Below are positions 48,724 to 58,760 of a stretch of DNA of 64,000 nt, one piece after another. The DNA is from Asparagopsis taxiformis (taxonomy: Eukaryota > Rhodophyta > Florideophyceae > Bonnemaisoniales > Bonnemaisoniaceae). The DNA is taken from positions 1 to 64,000 of the forward strand of contig JALQPE010000176.1 in the NCBI GenBank assembly GCA_030407315.1. The letters run 5' to 3'. Within the stretch, counting starts at the first letter, position 1. Every line of letters starts with the position of its first letter. The position numbers were made by a program, and so were the translations under genes. The notes under the pieces are model-generated. The model was not told where the DNA came from. It searched no databases and was given only the letters and a program-made list of their open reading frames with translations.

Positions 48724-49648
48724 GGTTGGAGAAGGCGGTGGGATGAAAGTTGAGCGTTGTTGGGTCGAGTCGGTCGACAAAAGAGACACTCCACGGCTAG
48801 CAGAGCGGAGCGCGCAGGGGTATCTGAGTAGGATGGGTACAGATGTATACTGGTCGGCTGGAGAGAGGGTGGCGGCGGCAAGGGATGGAGCAGCGCAGCG
48901 CTGGGCGAAACGGAACAGAGCACGCCTCTGTAGTATTTCGGTGGAACGAAGGCAGAGTGTCGAATGCAAATGCTGTTGTACGACAGCACTGGATGGTCGC
49001 GGCTGAGCAGCACTGAGCTATTATTGCATTGCATCCTGAATGTTGAAATTAAATTTATTTTTCTATTTCTATACGAAAACCTTTTCGCTCTCATGCCACT
49101 CAGCAGCTGAGCGCTCGCTGTGGCGCAACCGACTTGGCTCCATCCCGTTGTCTCGACTCGCCGATTCCATTCATCCTTCTATGCTACCTCATCAAACTAA
49201 ATTTAACTCGCAATTTACTCGTGCGCCTGTGTGATGAATCCCATCCTTTCTGCCTCATCACCTTGCATTGCCCGACCCGACCCGACCCGAGGCGAGGCGA
49301 CGCAAGGCGAGGCGAGGCGCCCCAACCTTCCAAGCCCTCGACTCACCTTCACACGCCTTACAGCAACACTGTGGCGATGAACCCCATATCATTGGCGCAT
49401 GTGGCATCTGATTTACAGTATGTCAACCAATCACCAAGTTGCAAATTTCCAACCGTCGTCACTCGAGTTAAGAGTACGTCAATCCGCCATCTCATTAAGA
49501 TCCATCATGAATCAAACGCTACTGTACCATCATGTCATCTACAGTATCAACCGCACAATTTTCTCTCAGCTCTACTAAACAACCATCCCCAACTCATCCC
49601 TCGCCGTCCTAAATCCCTACCCACCATATCCAACTGCAACATTCAACA
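48724..49648. other. Divergent upstream region of UBE2G1 and LETM1, about 0.9 kb
   Basis: This contains the promoters for both genes and the short GC-rich direct repeat at 49271-49320. A plus-strand frame at 49134-49805 overlaps the LETM1 start and looks random. Confidence 0.4.
49271..49320 (+). repeat. Short tandem repeat, CCCGA then GGCGA units
   Basis: Four CCCGA units (49271-49290) run into about 30 bp built from GGCGA-like units (GGCGAGGCGACGCAAGGCGA and on). It is noncoding, about 330 bp before the LETM1 start codon. Confidence 0.8.
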
Positions 49649-52044
49649 ATGCTCGCCAGAGCTCTGGCACGAACTGTGCGTGCCGTCACAACAGCTTCCC
49701 AACGTCCCATATCCGCCGCAACCAAGTCTATCCACTTCCGCGCCCCAATTTCACATGACGTCAACCAATTGCATCGCGCCGCATCGGCCCGTATCAACGC
49801 GCTAACAATCCGATCCGCCATCCTCTCACGTCTGCATTCATCTTCCATCCGCCCAATTTTGAGCCAAACACGCCCCTCACATCCCCTGCAACTACGCCCC
49901 CTCACCACCGACAATCACCTGCACCGTTCGCGACGAAAACACCATACCCTGTCCCCCGCACATCCGGGCCCATGCGCGAAGAGAACCTATCTCACAGGCC
50001 GTTTGAGCTGCCCCATTGATAAGCGCCGAAGTATTCGCAGGCGCTCCTTTGCAAATTCGGCAGACGCCCCGTCCAAATCAGACAAGCCTTCCGATGTGGT
50101 CACGTGGAGGGAGGCTCTCAAGTCTCCGCGGAAGGCTGTCATCTACTCTGGACAATTGAGAAGAAGCCTCTGGAATTGGGCAAAGCATATGTGGGCCGGT
50201 GTAAAGTTGCTCGCCGCTGATGTCAGGGTTAGTTCCAAGATTTTGAAGAAGATTACCCATGGTAAGCAGATTAGTAGACGCGAGAGGACTTTTATGGTGC
50301 AGACAGGCGTTGATCTCGCCCGTCTCGTACCGTTTTCCTTATTTTTAATCATTCCGCTCGCCGAGTTTGCATTGCCCTTCGCGCTGCGTCTCTTCCCCAA
50401 CATGCTGCCCTCGCAGTTTCAGGATCAGATGAAGAAGGAGGAAGATTTGAAACGAAGCTTAAAGGGTAGACTGGAACTCGCTAAATACCTCAGTGACGTT
50501 GTGGAGGAAAGGGCCAAGACTATCAAGGCTTCCGATGTCAATTCTGTACGTTGGATTTGCAATCATTGTATCATTTCCTCAATCTTGTTCAATTGTCGTG
50601 TCGCTGACTGCTTATTTCTCTCTTCGAGTTACAGGAGCTCAAAAAGAACGCTGAGGATTTGACGGAATTCCTCGCTGCTATTCGGAGCGGTAACAATGTA
50701 GATGGTGCAGAGGTCTCTCGTTTCGCCAAGTTTTTCAACGACGAACTTACAATCGACGGTGCTGTACGTCCGCAATTAGTCGCGATGTGCAAGTACATGG
50801 GATTGTCACCATATGGCCATGACCAATTTCTGCGCTTTAAACTGCGGTCTAGACTGAACGCTATTAAGAAGGATGATATGGAAATCATGTGGGAAGGGGG
50901 TGCTGATTCTCTAACTGATGAAGAGATAGCCAAAGCCTGTCGTGACCGCGGAATTCGAGTATCTGGGTCCAATAAGCGAATGCGCCGTCAGTTGAACGAC
51001 TGGTTGGATCTATCGCAAAAGAAAGAAATTCCTGGTTCTCTTCTGATTATGTCTAGAGCATTCTTATACACTGGCTCCGACGGTCTAGCAGAAACCCTTG
51101 GATCATTGCCCGATGATGTCATCATGGATGTGAAACAAGCTGCAGACGTTGGTGACAGTACTAACATTGAGCGACTTGAAGAGACTCTCCGCCAGGCAAA
51201 ACTAATTGAGATCGAATCGGATCGTGAGGCTCGTAAGGAGAAGGAGGATGAAGAGAAGCGGAAAAAGAAGGAGGCAGAAGAGGAAGAAAAACTGGAAGCA
51301 GAAAAGACTGCTCAAGGTGAACCAGCATTTGTACCAGACCAGGTCATATCAGATAAGGAAGCTATGGCAGCGGCCGATAGAGCAGAAAAGGATATGTCTG
51401 AGGCATTGTCAAAGCATCCAGCTGTGGCAACGGAGGCAGTCTCTGCACAACCTGAACAGCATGTTTCCTCCGTAATTCCTGAACCAGAAGCATTGGATGA
51501 GGAAGAAGTTGCAAAGGAACGTGATGCCATTCGAAATATGCTTTTATCCCTCGGGGAACTATCGTCAGATTCTTCTGTAGAGAAGGAAAGAGAGGAATTG
51601 CGTAACCTGAAACTGGAGTTGGGCGAGGCGGAAGCATTCGTTAAGGATACAGGTGGAGAAGATTCATCCGATATCAGGAGGTTTAAGAAGCTTGTTTCAA
51701 GGCTAGAGAAAGAAATTGAGAGAGTTGATGCCAAGGTCGGTTTGCGAATGAAACTTTTGGATCAGGATAACGATGGGTTGATGTCTCTGGAAGAGTGTCA
51801 AAATGTAATGAAGCTCATCGCGAGTGATACCGATGAGGAAGTGGTAGCTACTACCCTGAAACGATTAGATGCTGACGCCGACGGCAACATATCAAAGGCT
51901 GATCTTGCGCGACTACTTCATGAAATGCAATTTGAATATGGCATGACAGAGGACTCACCAGCGAAGTCGCAGCCTGCCAAGACCGTGGATAGTCCATCAC
52001 AGAAGGAAAAGTCCAGCAGTCAGGAAGCCGGGACTCAAATGTAA
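49649..52044 (+). CDS. LETM1: LETM1 mitochondrial inner-membrane ion exchanger, two exons
   Basis: Exons 49649-50545 and 50635-52044 (89-nt intron, CTGAC branch) encode 768 residues. The first ~100 residues are Arg/Ser/Ala-rich with no acids, a mitochondrial presequence (MLARALARTVRAVTTASQRP). The transmembrane segment FSLFLIIPLAEFALPFALRL and the LETM1 ribosome-binding-like domain follow (FAKFFNDELTIDGAVRPQLV, RFKLRSRLNAIKKDD, SLTDEEIAKACRDRGIR). A long charged coiled coil and a C-terminal EF-hand pair (LLDQDNDGLMSLEEC, RLDADADGNISKADL) complete it. It is linked to K+/H+ and Ca2+/H+ exchange and mitochondrial volume. Both EF loops keep their Asp ligands. Confidence 0.95.
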
Positions 52045-52209
52045 AGCATCAGCGCTTCTCTGAAGTAGTCAGAACTGTATTTATAGTCCTTAAAGGTACT
52101 TTTATTGGAGAGCTTGTGAAGAGGTATCAGACCCTGTACAATTGTACAACAAAGAACAAACGAAAGCATGATACGCCACGCCGTGAATGGCTTATCAAGG
52201 AATCGTTTT

Positions 52210-54204
52210 TCATTCTTGAGCGCTCAATGAACGCAAGACCCGTCGTGCAGCTTCAACCTCGCCGCTGCGCAGAAAGATGTACGAAGCCACGAAACTTGCC
52301 TCTTTGCAAAGATTTCGATGTCTGGATTGATTAGATGCAGTTACTTTTAAAGCCACTTTGGCAGCTCTCGACGCAGTAACCAAGTCACCATTGCTGATAT
52401 GTGCGAGAGCTATGTTTATATAAGCAGCTTCTCTGAAGTTGTTGTCAGTTGATGCGCTCAAAGCGAGAAGAGGGACTAGTCGATTGGCAGCTTCTTCTGG
52501 GCGTCCAAGAATGCAAAGCGCTTCAGCACCGTACAGGCGACTGAGGATGGTCCTTTCATTTTCCATGCCGGTGTAGAGCTTTAGCAAATCGTCGCAAGCC
52601 TCAATAGTTGCTAATGGGTCAAAGCAGAGACTGGCATAGGCCATCAGTGCCAGAGCTGCTCCTCGAAGTTCTGTGTCATCCGTTTGAAGTGGCGGTCGGG
52701 ACGTAACTATGCCTTCTGACTTCTCCTGCTTTACATTGGAGCCTGTAAATGGAGAGTATTTCTTCGACTTTTGAGGGCTGCCAACTGGGGTCTGATACTC
52801 GCCCACCCCTTTCTGGCGATCGAGAATAGCGATCGCAGCACGTGCACATGTCGCAGCATATTCCATTGAGAGACTTTCTGTACGATTCTCTGAGCGAATG
52901 ATCATACGACGACCGCGTCCATGACCTTCTATAGAGAGAAATTGCTTGGGTTCCGTACCAGTTGTTTCTACGCCAATACAACATTCGGCGATTCGAATCC
53001 ACAATAACGCCGAGTCTGCAGCCAAGGTTGTATCTTTCCGGGCACATGTTGCGAACAATTTCAACGCTCTTGAATAATCACTAAGCTTCATATACTGAAG
53101 AGCAAGATTGTAGGAGACATGAGAATCCTTCACAGAATTGAGAATAGCAAGATTGACAGGGGCTGCGTCAGAATCTTCTTTCTTGTCACTTTCAGACTTT
53201 TCCTCAAATAGCTGTATAAATGCCCTGCGTGCATGTTCAAAGTAGCCAGCTGCAAGAGCATGACGGCCAAGTCTGTGATGAAGAACACCGAGACTATTTA
53301 AAGCCAGGGGTCGAACTTTCCTCATGATGTGGGATGGAGACTGATTGCCTATGCTAGCAAGGATGCGAAGACCCTTTGCATGACTCTGCTCGACGCGAGC
53401 TTTGACGAGGAGAGCGGCAGCAGTCGGGCGACTATCTGCATCACTTGCAGCGAGCACAGCACTCTTGGCTTCTTTGCGAATGTTGCGTGTTCCTTCACTG
53501 ATAGCGCTGAGGCGGGCGTTATAAATGTGCATGCAGAACTTTGCATCCTCATAGGAAGCAGGGGCCTCAAGAATGCTGGTCGCACGGCCCGACCAATTCG
53601 GTGTGAGAGTTTGAAAGTCAGAGGGGTGTGTGGAACCGTTTTGATGGTCGGGGTGATTGGACACATCTTTGGCAAAGTTGGGAATTAGCTTTTCTGCATA
53701 GGCTGCGACTGTATTTGCTGAACTTACATCTGCCTGTCTGAGATGGACATCGATGAGAAGAAAACATGTCTTGAGGGCGAGCCAATCGTCCATTGCCTCC
53801 ACGTTGTTGTAGAGTAGGGTGCCAATAGCGGCAGCAGCTTGATTGTTTGCAGTGTGATACGCGATGACGGCGATATTATAGAGGGAGACAGGACCGACAT
53901 GGCTATGGAGAAACTTGAGAGCCGAGTTATCGAGAGCTGTGGTAGCGAAGAAATCGGCGACGGAGGACGGGGCCTGGTGCTCCGGCAAAAAGCCGGCGAC
54001 GAAGCGGACTAGATCATCGAGCTGAGCTTGAGTTTTGCGGGCATAAAATCTGGAAACAAGAGCATTGTGCTTGATGCGCGGATCCTCTGTGAGCTTGTCG
54101 ACGTTGTGCAAGTCGGATGGGTTGGCTGAGGACAGAGCAATCAATGCGTGCTCTGCGTGCTGGAAGTCGCTCTGCAGAAAGGCTGTTAATGCATCGGTCG
54201 CCAT
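52210..54204 (-). CDS. CNOT10: CCR4-NOT subunit CNOT10 (TPR protein)
   Basis: This is a 664-residue single-exon TPR protein. It has the CNOT10 layout: N-terminal helices, LYNIAVIAYHTANNQAAAAI, a disordered spacer, then ALNSLGVLHHRLGRHALAAG, SYNLALQYMKLSDYSRALKL, WIRIAECCIG and a C-terminal solenoid (EAAYINIALAHISNGDLVTA). CNOT10 binds CNOT11 and the N-terminus of CNOT1 to form a side module of the deadenylase complex that removes mRNA poly(A) tails. Its divergent neighbour is CNOT11, with only 311 bp between the start codons. Confidence 0.88.
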   Translation of the reverse strand: MATDALTAFLQSDFQHAEHALIALSSANPSDLHNVDKLTEDPRIKHNALVSRFYARKTQAQLDDLVRFVAGFLPEHQAPSSVADFFATTALDNSALKFLHSHVGPVSLYNIAVIAYHTANNQAAAAIGTLLYNNVEAMDDWLALKTCFLLIDVHLRQADVSSANTVAAYAEKLIPNFAKDVSNHPDHQNGSTHPSDFQTLTPNWSGRATSILEAPASYEDAKFCMHIYNARLSAISEGTRNIRKEAKSAVLAASDADSRPTAAALLVKARVEQSHAKGLRILASIGNQSPSHIMRKVRPLALNSLGVLHHRLGRHALAAGYFEHARRAFIQLFEEKSESDKKEDSDAAPVNLAILNSVKDSHVSYNLALQYMKLSDYSRALKLFATCARKDTTLAADSALLWIRIAECCIGVETTGTEPKQFLSIEGHGRGRRMIIRSENRTESLSMEYAATCARAAIAILDRQKGVGEYQTPVGSPQKSKKYSPFTGSNVKQEKSEGIVTSRPPLQTDDTELRGAALALMAYASLCFDPLATIEACDDLLKLYTGMENERTILSRLYGAEALCILGRPEEAANRLVPLLALSASTDNNFREAAYINIALAHISNGDLVTASRAAKVALKVTASNQSRHRNLCKEASFVASYIFLRSGEVEAARRVLRSLSAQE

Positions 54205-54515
54205 TTACACTGGTTTCATCGAAGGGGGATCGAAAATGGGATGGGATGGGCTGTGCAGGGAGTCGACGTAGCGGGACGGGGCTTGCAGTGGTCGAGACGG
54301 GTTTGGCTGTCAGAAGGGCATTGTGTTGGCAGAGCAGCGACACGTCTCGCGGGATGCTGGCAATGTGCTCAAACTGTGCAGATCCGAAAAAGTTTATGAT
54401 ATTACTGTATTGTATTGAATGCAACGCCGATTTTACGTATTGATCCAACGCCCACTCTTCTCATCGTTGCCTCCTCCTCTTCGTCCTTGTCGCGCTTGCG
54501 CTAACTTGGTTAGCG
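54205..54515. promoter_or_regulatory. Bidirectional promoter between CNOT10 and CNOT11
   Basis: 311 bp lies between the start codons of two genes whose products bind each other. Both promoters must lie here; no single element is identified. Confidence 0.6.
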
Positions 54516-55853
54516 ATGATGTTCCAGACTCACACCAAGCTCTCCTCGCCTGCCTTCACCTCTCTGTTGGAGGCACTCGAATCCTCCAATAAACCGCTTG
54601 GAGAACTGTGCACCCATCTCTGGCATCCCACTCGCGCCCCCTCTCAACCGCTCGCAGTCGGTTCCACTTTGGCTGCTCTCCTGCAAGACGAACTGCTCCC
54701 CGACCCCCCACAACGTCTCATTGCAATTTACATTTTGTATGATCTCATTGTAACCCGAACTCCAAATTTACATCCAACGACCGGCGCCATCGAACGTCTC
54801 ATTGAAAGCCCGCTTACCATAATCCTATTTGAGCTTATCGAGCGCAGCGACGCTCGTCCGCCCGAGCAGCTCTTCCTCAGTCACCTCCTCAGCCACTCCC
54901 AATCCAATACCAATGACCTGCCCGTACCTGGCCAGATCTCGCAAGCCGCTGCCATTACGCTCTGGTCAGCTCTCGAAGGTGCGCTGCGCAGCGGTGCTTC
55001 AGTTCCTAAATTAAACATGTCCTCTCTGCGGCGTCTGTGGACAGAGAGGCATCCCGAGCCCACCAAGGCAACCACTCTTCCGCCGGTGAGCGCCGTAGTG
55101 TCCGACCCTGATGCATATACAATTTCCGACCCACCAGTGCTCGCTGATGACTTGGGTTCCATTGCTGCGCTCGAAGATTTTACGCCCACTTTTATTCGTA
55201 TCCCGCCACCCGTCCTACCTATTTCCGTCAACTCGACAGAATTGCGCTGGATTGACCCAGAACCATTGCACGAGCTCGTATGGGACCCTGACATGGGCAT
55301 GAAGGGTGAAAGAGGCAGCGAGCTGCGCGATTTAATTGCTCGTGCATTCAAGTCACCTATTCCTGACCAACAGAAGCAGCGCGTCCTTGCACAGCTGGAA
55401 GCTGACCCCAAGCTTGTGCATCTTTGTGGATTGACCCCGCAGAAACTTCCCGACCTGGTGCAGAACAACTCTGGACTCGCCACAGATATTTTACTCAAAC
55501 TTGTTTCTTCTAACCAAATGCCCGATTACTTCTCCGCATTGGTGAACATGGACATGAACATGCATTCCATGGAAGTGGTGAACAAGCTCACTAGTGCAGT
55601 ACAGTTACCTGCCGAATTTGTACACACATATATCAGCAATTGTATCAGGTCATGCGGGAACATTCCAGATAAGTATGGGCAAATTCGAATGGTTCGCTTC
55701 GTCTGCGTCTTCCTGAAGAGCCTAATCAAGAACAAGATCATAGATGTACAGGACTTGTATATCGAAGTGCAGGCATTTTGTATCGAGTACAGCAGGATTC
55801 GTGAGGTTGCCGATTTGTACAGATTGCTGAAGATGTATGGTGGTCAGCAATGA
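54516..55853 (+). CDS. CNOT11: CCR4-NOT subunit CNOT11 (C2orf29)
   Basis: This is a 445-residue single-exon protein. The C-terminal DUF2363 region is close to the animal sequence: VHLCGLTPQKLPDLVQNNSG, LVNMDMNMHSMEVVNKLTSA, FVHTYISNCIRSC, MVRFVCVFLKSLIKNKII and DVQDLYIEVQAFCIEYSRIR. WIDPEPLHELVWDPDMG marks the conserved linker. The N-terminal ~150 residues are helical (the CNOT1/CNOT10-binding part in animals). It pairs with CNOT10 in the CCR4-NOT complex. No targeting signal, as expected for a cytosolic protein. Confidence 0.95.
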   Translation: MMFQTHTKLSSPAFTSLLEALESSNKPLGELCTHLWHPTRAPSQPLAVGSTLAALLQDELLPDPPQRLIAIYILYDLIVTRTPNLHPTTGAIERLIESPLTIILFELIERSDARPPEQLFLSHLLSHSQSNTNDLPVPGQISQAAAITLWSALEGALRSGASVPKLNMSSLRRLWTERHPEPTKATTLPPVSAVVSDPDAYTISDPPVLADDLGSIAALEDFTPTFIRIPPPVLPISVNSTELRWIDPEPLHELVWDPDMGMKGERGSELRDLIARAFKSPIPDQQKQRVLAQLEADPKLVHLCGLTPQKLPDLVQNNSGLATDILLKLVSSNQMPDYFSALVNMDMNMHSMEVVNKLTSAVQLPAEFVHTYISNCIRSCGNIPDKYGQIRMVRFVCVFLKSLIKNKIIDVQDLYIEVQAFCIEYSRIREVADLYRLLKMYGGQQ

Positions 55854-56310
55854 TTAGATAGGAGGCGTCGTGCCGACAACATGTCTCTCCATTAGTAAGT
55901 GAGAACACAACTAATCACGTGGTGTACTATAGAGCGACGGATTTACCACTTTCTTCGTACTTGCGAGGCATCTTTGTACATAGTTAACGAGATTGTTGAG
56001 GAGCTTGTGATATTTTCCTGTGCGCTCCAGTCGATGCAGTGAGATTAAAGTTCGCAGTTACGTGTGTAACTTACGTATGCTGCCATTAATGTTATCGTTC
56101 TGTTGCGACCCTGGGAATAGTAGTAATGCCGAGCTAGGTAGAGGCGAGTCTACCTACAAACTACTATGCAAAGCAAAGTTTTTCTCCACGCAAAGCAGAC
56201 CATGTGAACAAGGCCAGCTCACACTGCAGAAAAAACAAGCAGCGCATCAATTTGCCGCAGATGGCGGCTTTAATGTTGGATTAACATACGTCATAGTGAC
56301 TACATGCACC
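55854..56310. other. Convergent 3' flanks, about 0.46 kb
   Basis: This is the stretch between CNOT11 and the convergent dehydrogenase stop. No gene or repeat recognised. Confidence 0.4.
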
Positions 56311-57408
56311 TTAGGCCTGAGCCGAAGTCTGGGACGCACCTGCTGTGATATCGACCTCTGCCAAACGGACGGGACGACCCTCGGCAAGCGACTTTGCGGC
56401 TGCCATGGCAGCTACAATGGGTGCACGTCCATCCAGACCAGTAACAGGCGGGGCGCTTCCTTCACGAATCATGCTCACGAAGGCAGACATGACACCTGTA
56501 TAGGCTGCGGCGTAACGGTCCATGAAGAAAGAGTATGGAAGCGGTGAGGCGATGGCGTTCTCATTGCTGAGATCAACTGTGTTCGGGGATCGATTTCCAC
56601 TGGTAAGAGCACCCTTGGAACCGAAGACCTCAATACGCTGATCGTATCCATAGGCGCATCTGCGAGAGTTGCCAATGGTACCGAAGCAGCCATTGGACAT
56701 CTTGAGAGTAACAAGAACGGTATCAAGATCGTTGGCCTGTTGAGCGGCCTCCTCGAATGCCTTTCCGGTAACAAAAACCTCTTCAATCTCAGCGCCGGTG
56801 CAGAACCTTGCCTGATCGAAATCATGGCTCATCATGTCAAGGAAGATGCCACCCGACTGGGCGAGGTATTCTGCTGGTGGGGGTGCGGGATCCCGCGAGT
56901 TGATCTGGAACATGCGGACCTCACCGACAGCACCGTTGACGACCTGTTCACGAACAGCCATGAAGTTTGCGTCGAAGCGACGCTGGAAGCCGATGAGGAG
57001 ACGAGCATTTGTCTTCTCGACGACGTCGAGGCATTTGTCGATGGTAGCGAGATCATTGGAAATGGGCTTTTCGCACATAATTGCCTTGCCAGCTTCGGCG
57101 GATTTGATGATTTGTTCGGCATGGAAGGGCGTCGGGGAGCCGATGACGATGCCGTCAATGTCGTCGCGGGCAAGCATGTCTTGCCAATCGGGGGTCCAGG
57201 TAGTGTTGAAGGATTCTGCGGCGGCTTTGCCGAATTTTTCAAAAGGATCGGCGATCATTGCTACCTCGGCCCCCTGCATGCCGGAGATGGAGTTTGCGTG
57301 CACCTGGCCAATTCGACCGGCCCCGATGATGCCGACCTTGACGGTCGACGGGGCGGTCGAGAAGGCGCGGCGCATGCCGACGGCTGCTGCACGGGAGAGG
57401 ATGGACAT
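56311..57408 (-). CDS. Gfo/Idh/MocA dehydrogenase, inositol 2-dehydrogenase-like, mitochondrial
   Basis: This is a 365-residue protein. MSILSRAAAVGMRRAFSTAP is a typical mitochondrial presequence. The Rossmann fold begins KVGIIGAGRIGQVHANSI; the EKP motif (IMCEKPIS) and the substrate motif GGIFLDMMSHDFDQARF with the catalytic His are present. Overall it resembles bacterial-type myo-inositol 2-dehydrogenase (IolG), which oxidises myo-inositol to scyllo-inosose with NAD+. The family has broad sugar specificity, so inositol is a best guess. It ends without a visible peroxisomal signal. It is a single exon. Confidence 0.85.
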   Translation of the reverse strand: MSILSRAAAVGMRRAFSTAPSTVKVGIIGAGRIGQVHANSISGMQGAEVAMIADPFEKFGKAAAESFNTTWTPDWQDMLARDDIDGIVIGSPTPFHAEQIIKSAEAGKAIMCEKPISNDLATIDKCLDVVEKTNARLLIGFQRRFDANFMAVREQVVNGAVGEVRMFQINSRDPAPPPAEYLAQSGGIFLDMMSHDFDQARFCTGAEIEEVFVTGKAFEEAAQQANDLDTVLVTLKMSNGCFGTIGNSRRCAYGYDQRIEVFGSKGALTSGNRSPNTVDLSNENAIASPLPYSFFMDRYAAAYTGVMSAFVSMIREGSAPPVTGLDGRAPIVAAMAAAKSLAEGRPVRLAEVDITAGASQTSAQA

Positions 57409-57624
57409 GGTGGGGAGGAAATGGGTGGACGGATACCGGGGGGATGGACGGGTGGATGAGCGGATCGGAGATTGAGAATATAAAAGTAAATTGTTGATCT
57501 GTACTGTATATAAACATGCGATGGCCGTTGGACCAGTTTGCGGTGATTATTGTTGATATGTTACTGAAATTGCCATGTTGGCATGACTGGTTGAGAAAGG
57601 TGGACGTCGTTGTAGCACGTTTGA

Positions 57625-58462
57625 TCATCGCAACTTCTTGGCGACATACCACACAACGGCTACAACCAACACGACGACGCCAATGGGCGCATACTGGCGC
57701 ACGACACGCATTCTATTTGCGTGCTTAGCTTGCGCCGCATATCGTTTTGATTCCTGTGCCAATCGGTTGGACTTTTGCGCCACATCTACAACGAAAACAT
57801 GTTAGCACGCGCTATCGATCCGCAAACGCAATAGCTCTCGTGCAGAATCGGCGCTATAACTTACTCTCCAGTCGCTCGCCGCGAGAAATTACGTCATTAA
57901 TATTCTTGGTCATTATCGAATGCACATCCTTCAGTTCGGAATTCAACTTTTGCAGATTGCGCTGCGTCTTGGAGTCGTTATAAACCTTCTTGGTCTTCTG
58001 AATGAACGTATCAAAGCGAATAAACTCATACGGACGCGACGCTTTGGCAATCTGCGCGCCATAAATCTGGAAAAATTCACGTCGCAACTCGTCCAAATAG
58101 TCAAAGGCTAGTCGCTTGGGGTAGGCGCGCTCGGTCAGCGTGAGGATGCACACGCCGGATGAGACGACGTAATGGAAACAAAAATGGGTGCCAGATTCCA
58201 CTGTGACGTATTCGTCTTCGCGCGGAGGCTCTGGCGCATTGGACAAAGAACGAACCAATTTCTTGGCCTGCCGTTCGTACGTCTCCAACTGCAAAATCAA
58301 CGAGTCAAGTCAGTGAGTGCATGTGCATTGTGAGTAGTGCTTCATCGGGCGGGTAACAATCGCGGTGCATACCTCTTTAGCGTAGGCGTCATTCTCGTCG
58401 GCCATAGCGGCGACCAACGGTAGCGCATCGGATAATCGCACCAAAAGGGTGATCTTGGGCAT
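57625..58462 (-). CDS. SEC22: R-SNARE Sec22, three exons
   Basis: Minus-strand exons are 58462-58373, 58288-57865 and 57785-57625 (introns 84 and 79 nt, CTGAC and CTAAC branch sites); the product has 224 residues. The longin domain starts MPKITLLVRLSDALPL and includes FCFHYVVSSGVCILTLTERA and LAFDYLDELRREFF. The SNARE motif has the central Arg in NDVISRGERLENVAQKS, and the C-terminal anchor is PIGVVVLVVAVVWYVAKKLR. Sec22 acts in ER-Golgi fusion with Rab1/Ypt1, whose homologue is in this window. Frame joins are phase-consistent. Confidence 0.93.
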
Positions 58463-58760
58463 GGTGGTGATGACGACTAACGCTTGCGATCGCGACGAGC
58501 CGGAGGGAAAGAGAGTTGACATTGAAATTGATTGTGTCAATGTCACGCTTACAGTACGGTAACGGTAGATTCTGGAAACAACGATTTGCTCAAAATTAAC
58601 TTTAAAGTGTACTGCAAACTATTGCCATTGATCCATCGTTGGCGCGTGGCGTGATCCGTGCCAAACTTAAGTTTTACCGAATCATGTGAATTGCTGCACT
58701 AGGTTTGAGTCCTGCCACACTACTGTCTGCGACGCTTCATTCCCTCCATCATCAGCAACC

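Noticed and set aside
49134..49805. 223-codon plus-strand frame before LETM1
   Set aside because: It runs through the CCCGA/GGCGA repeat and overlaps the LETM1 presequence in another frame; no domain seen.
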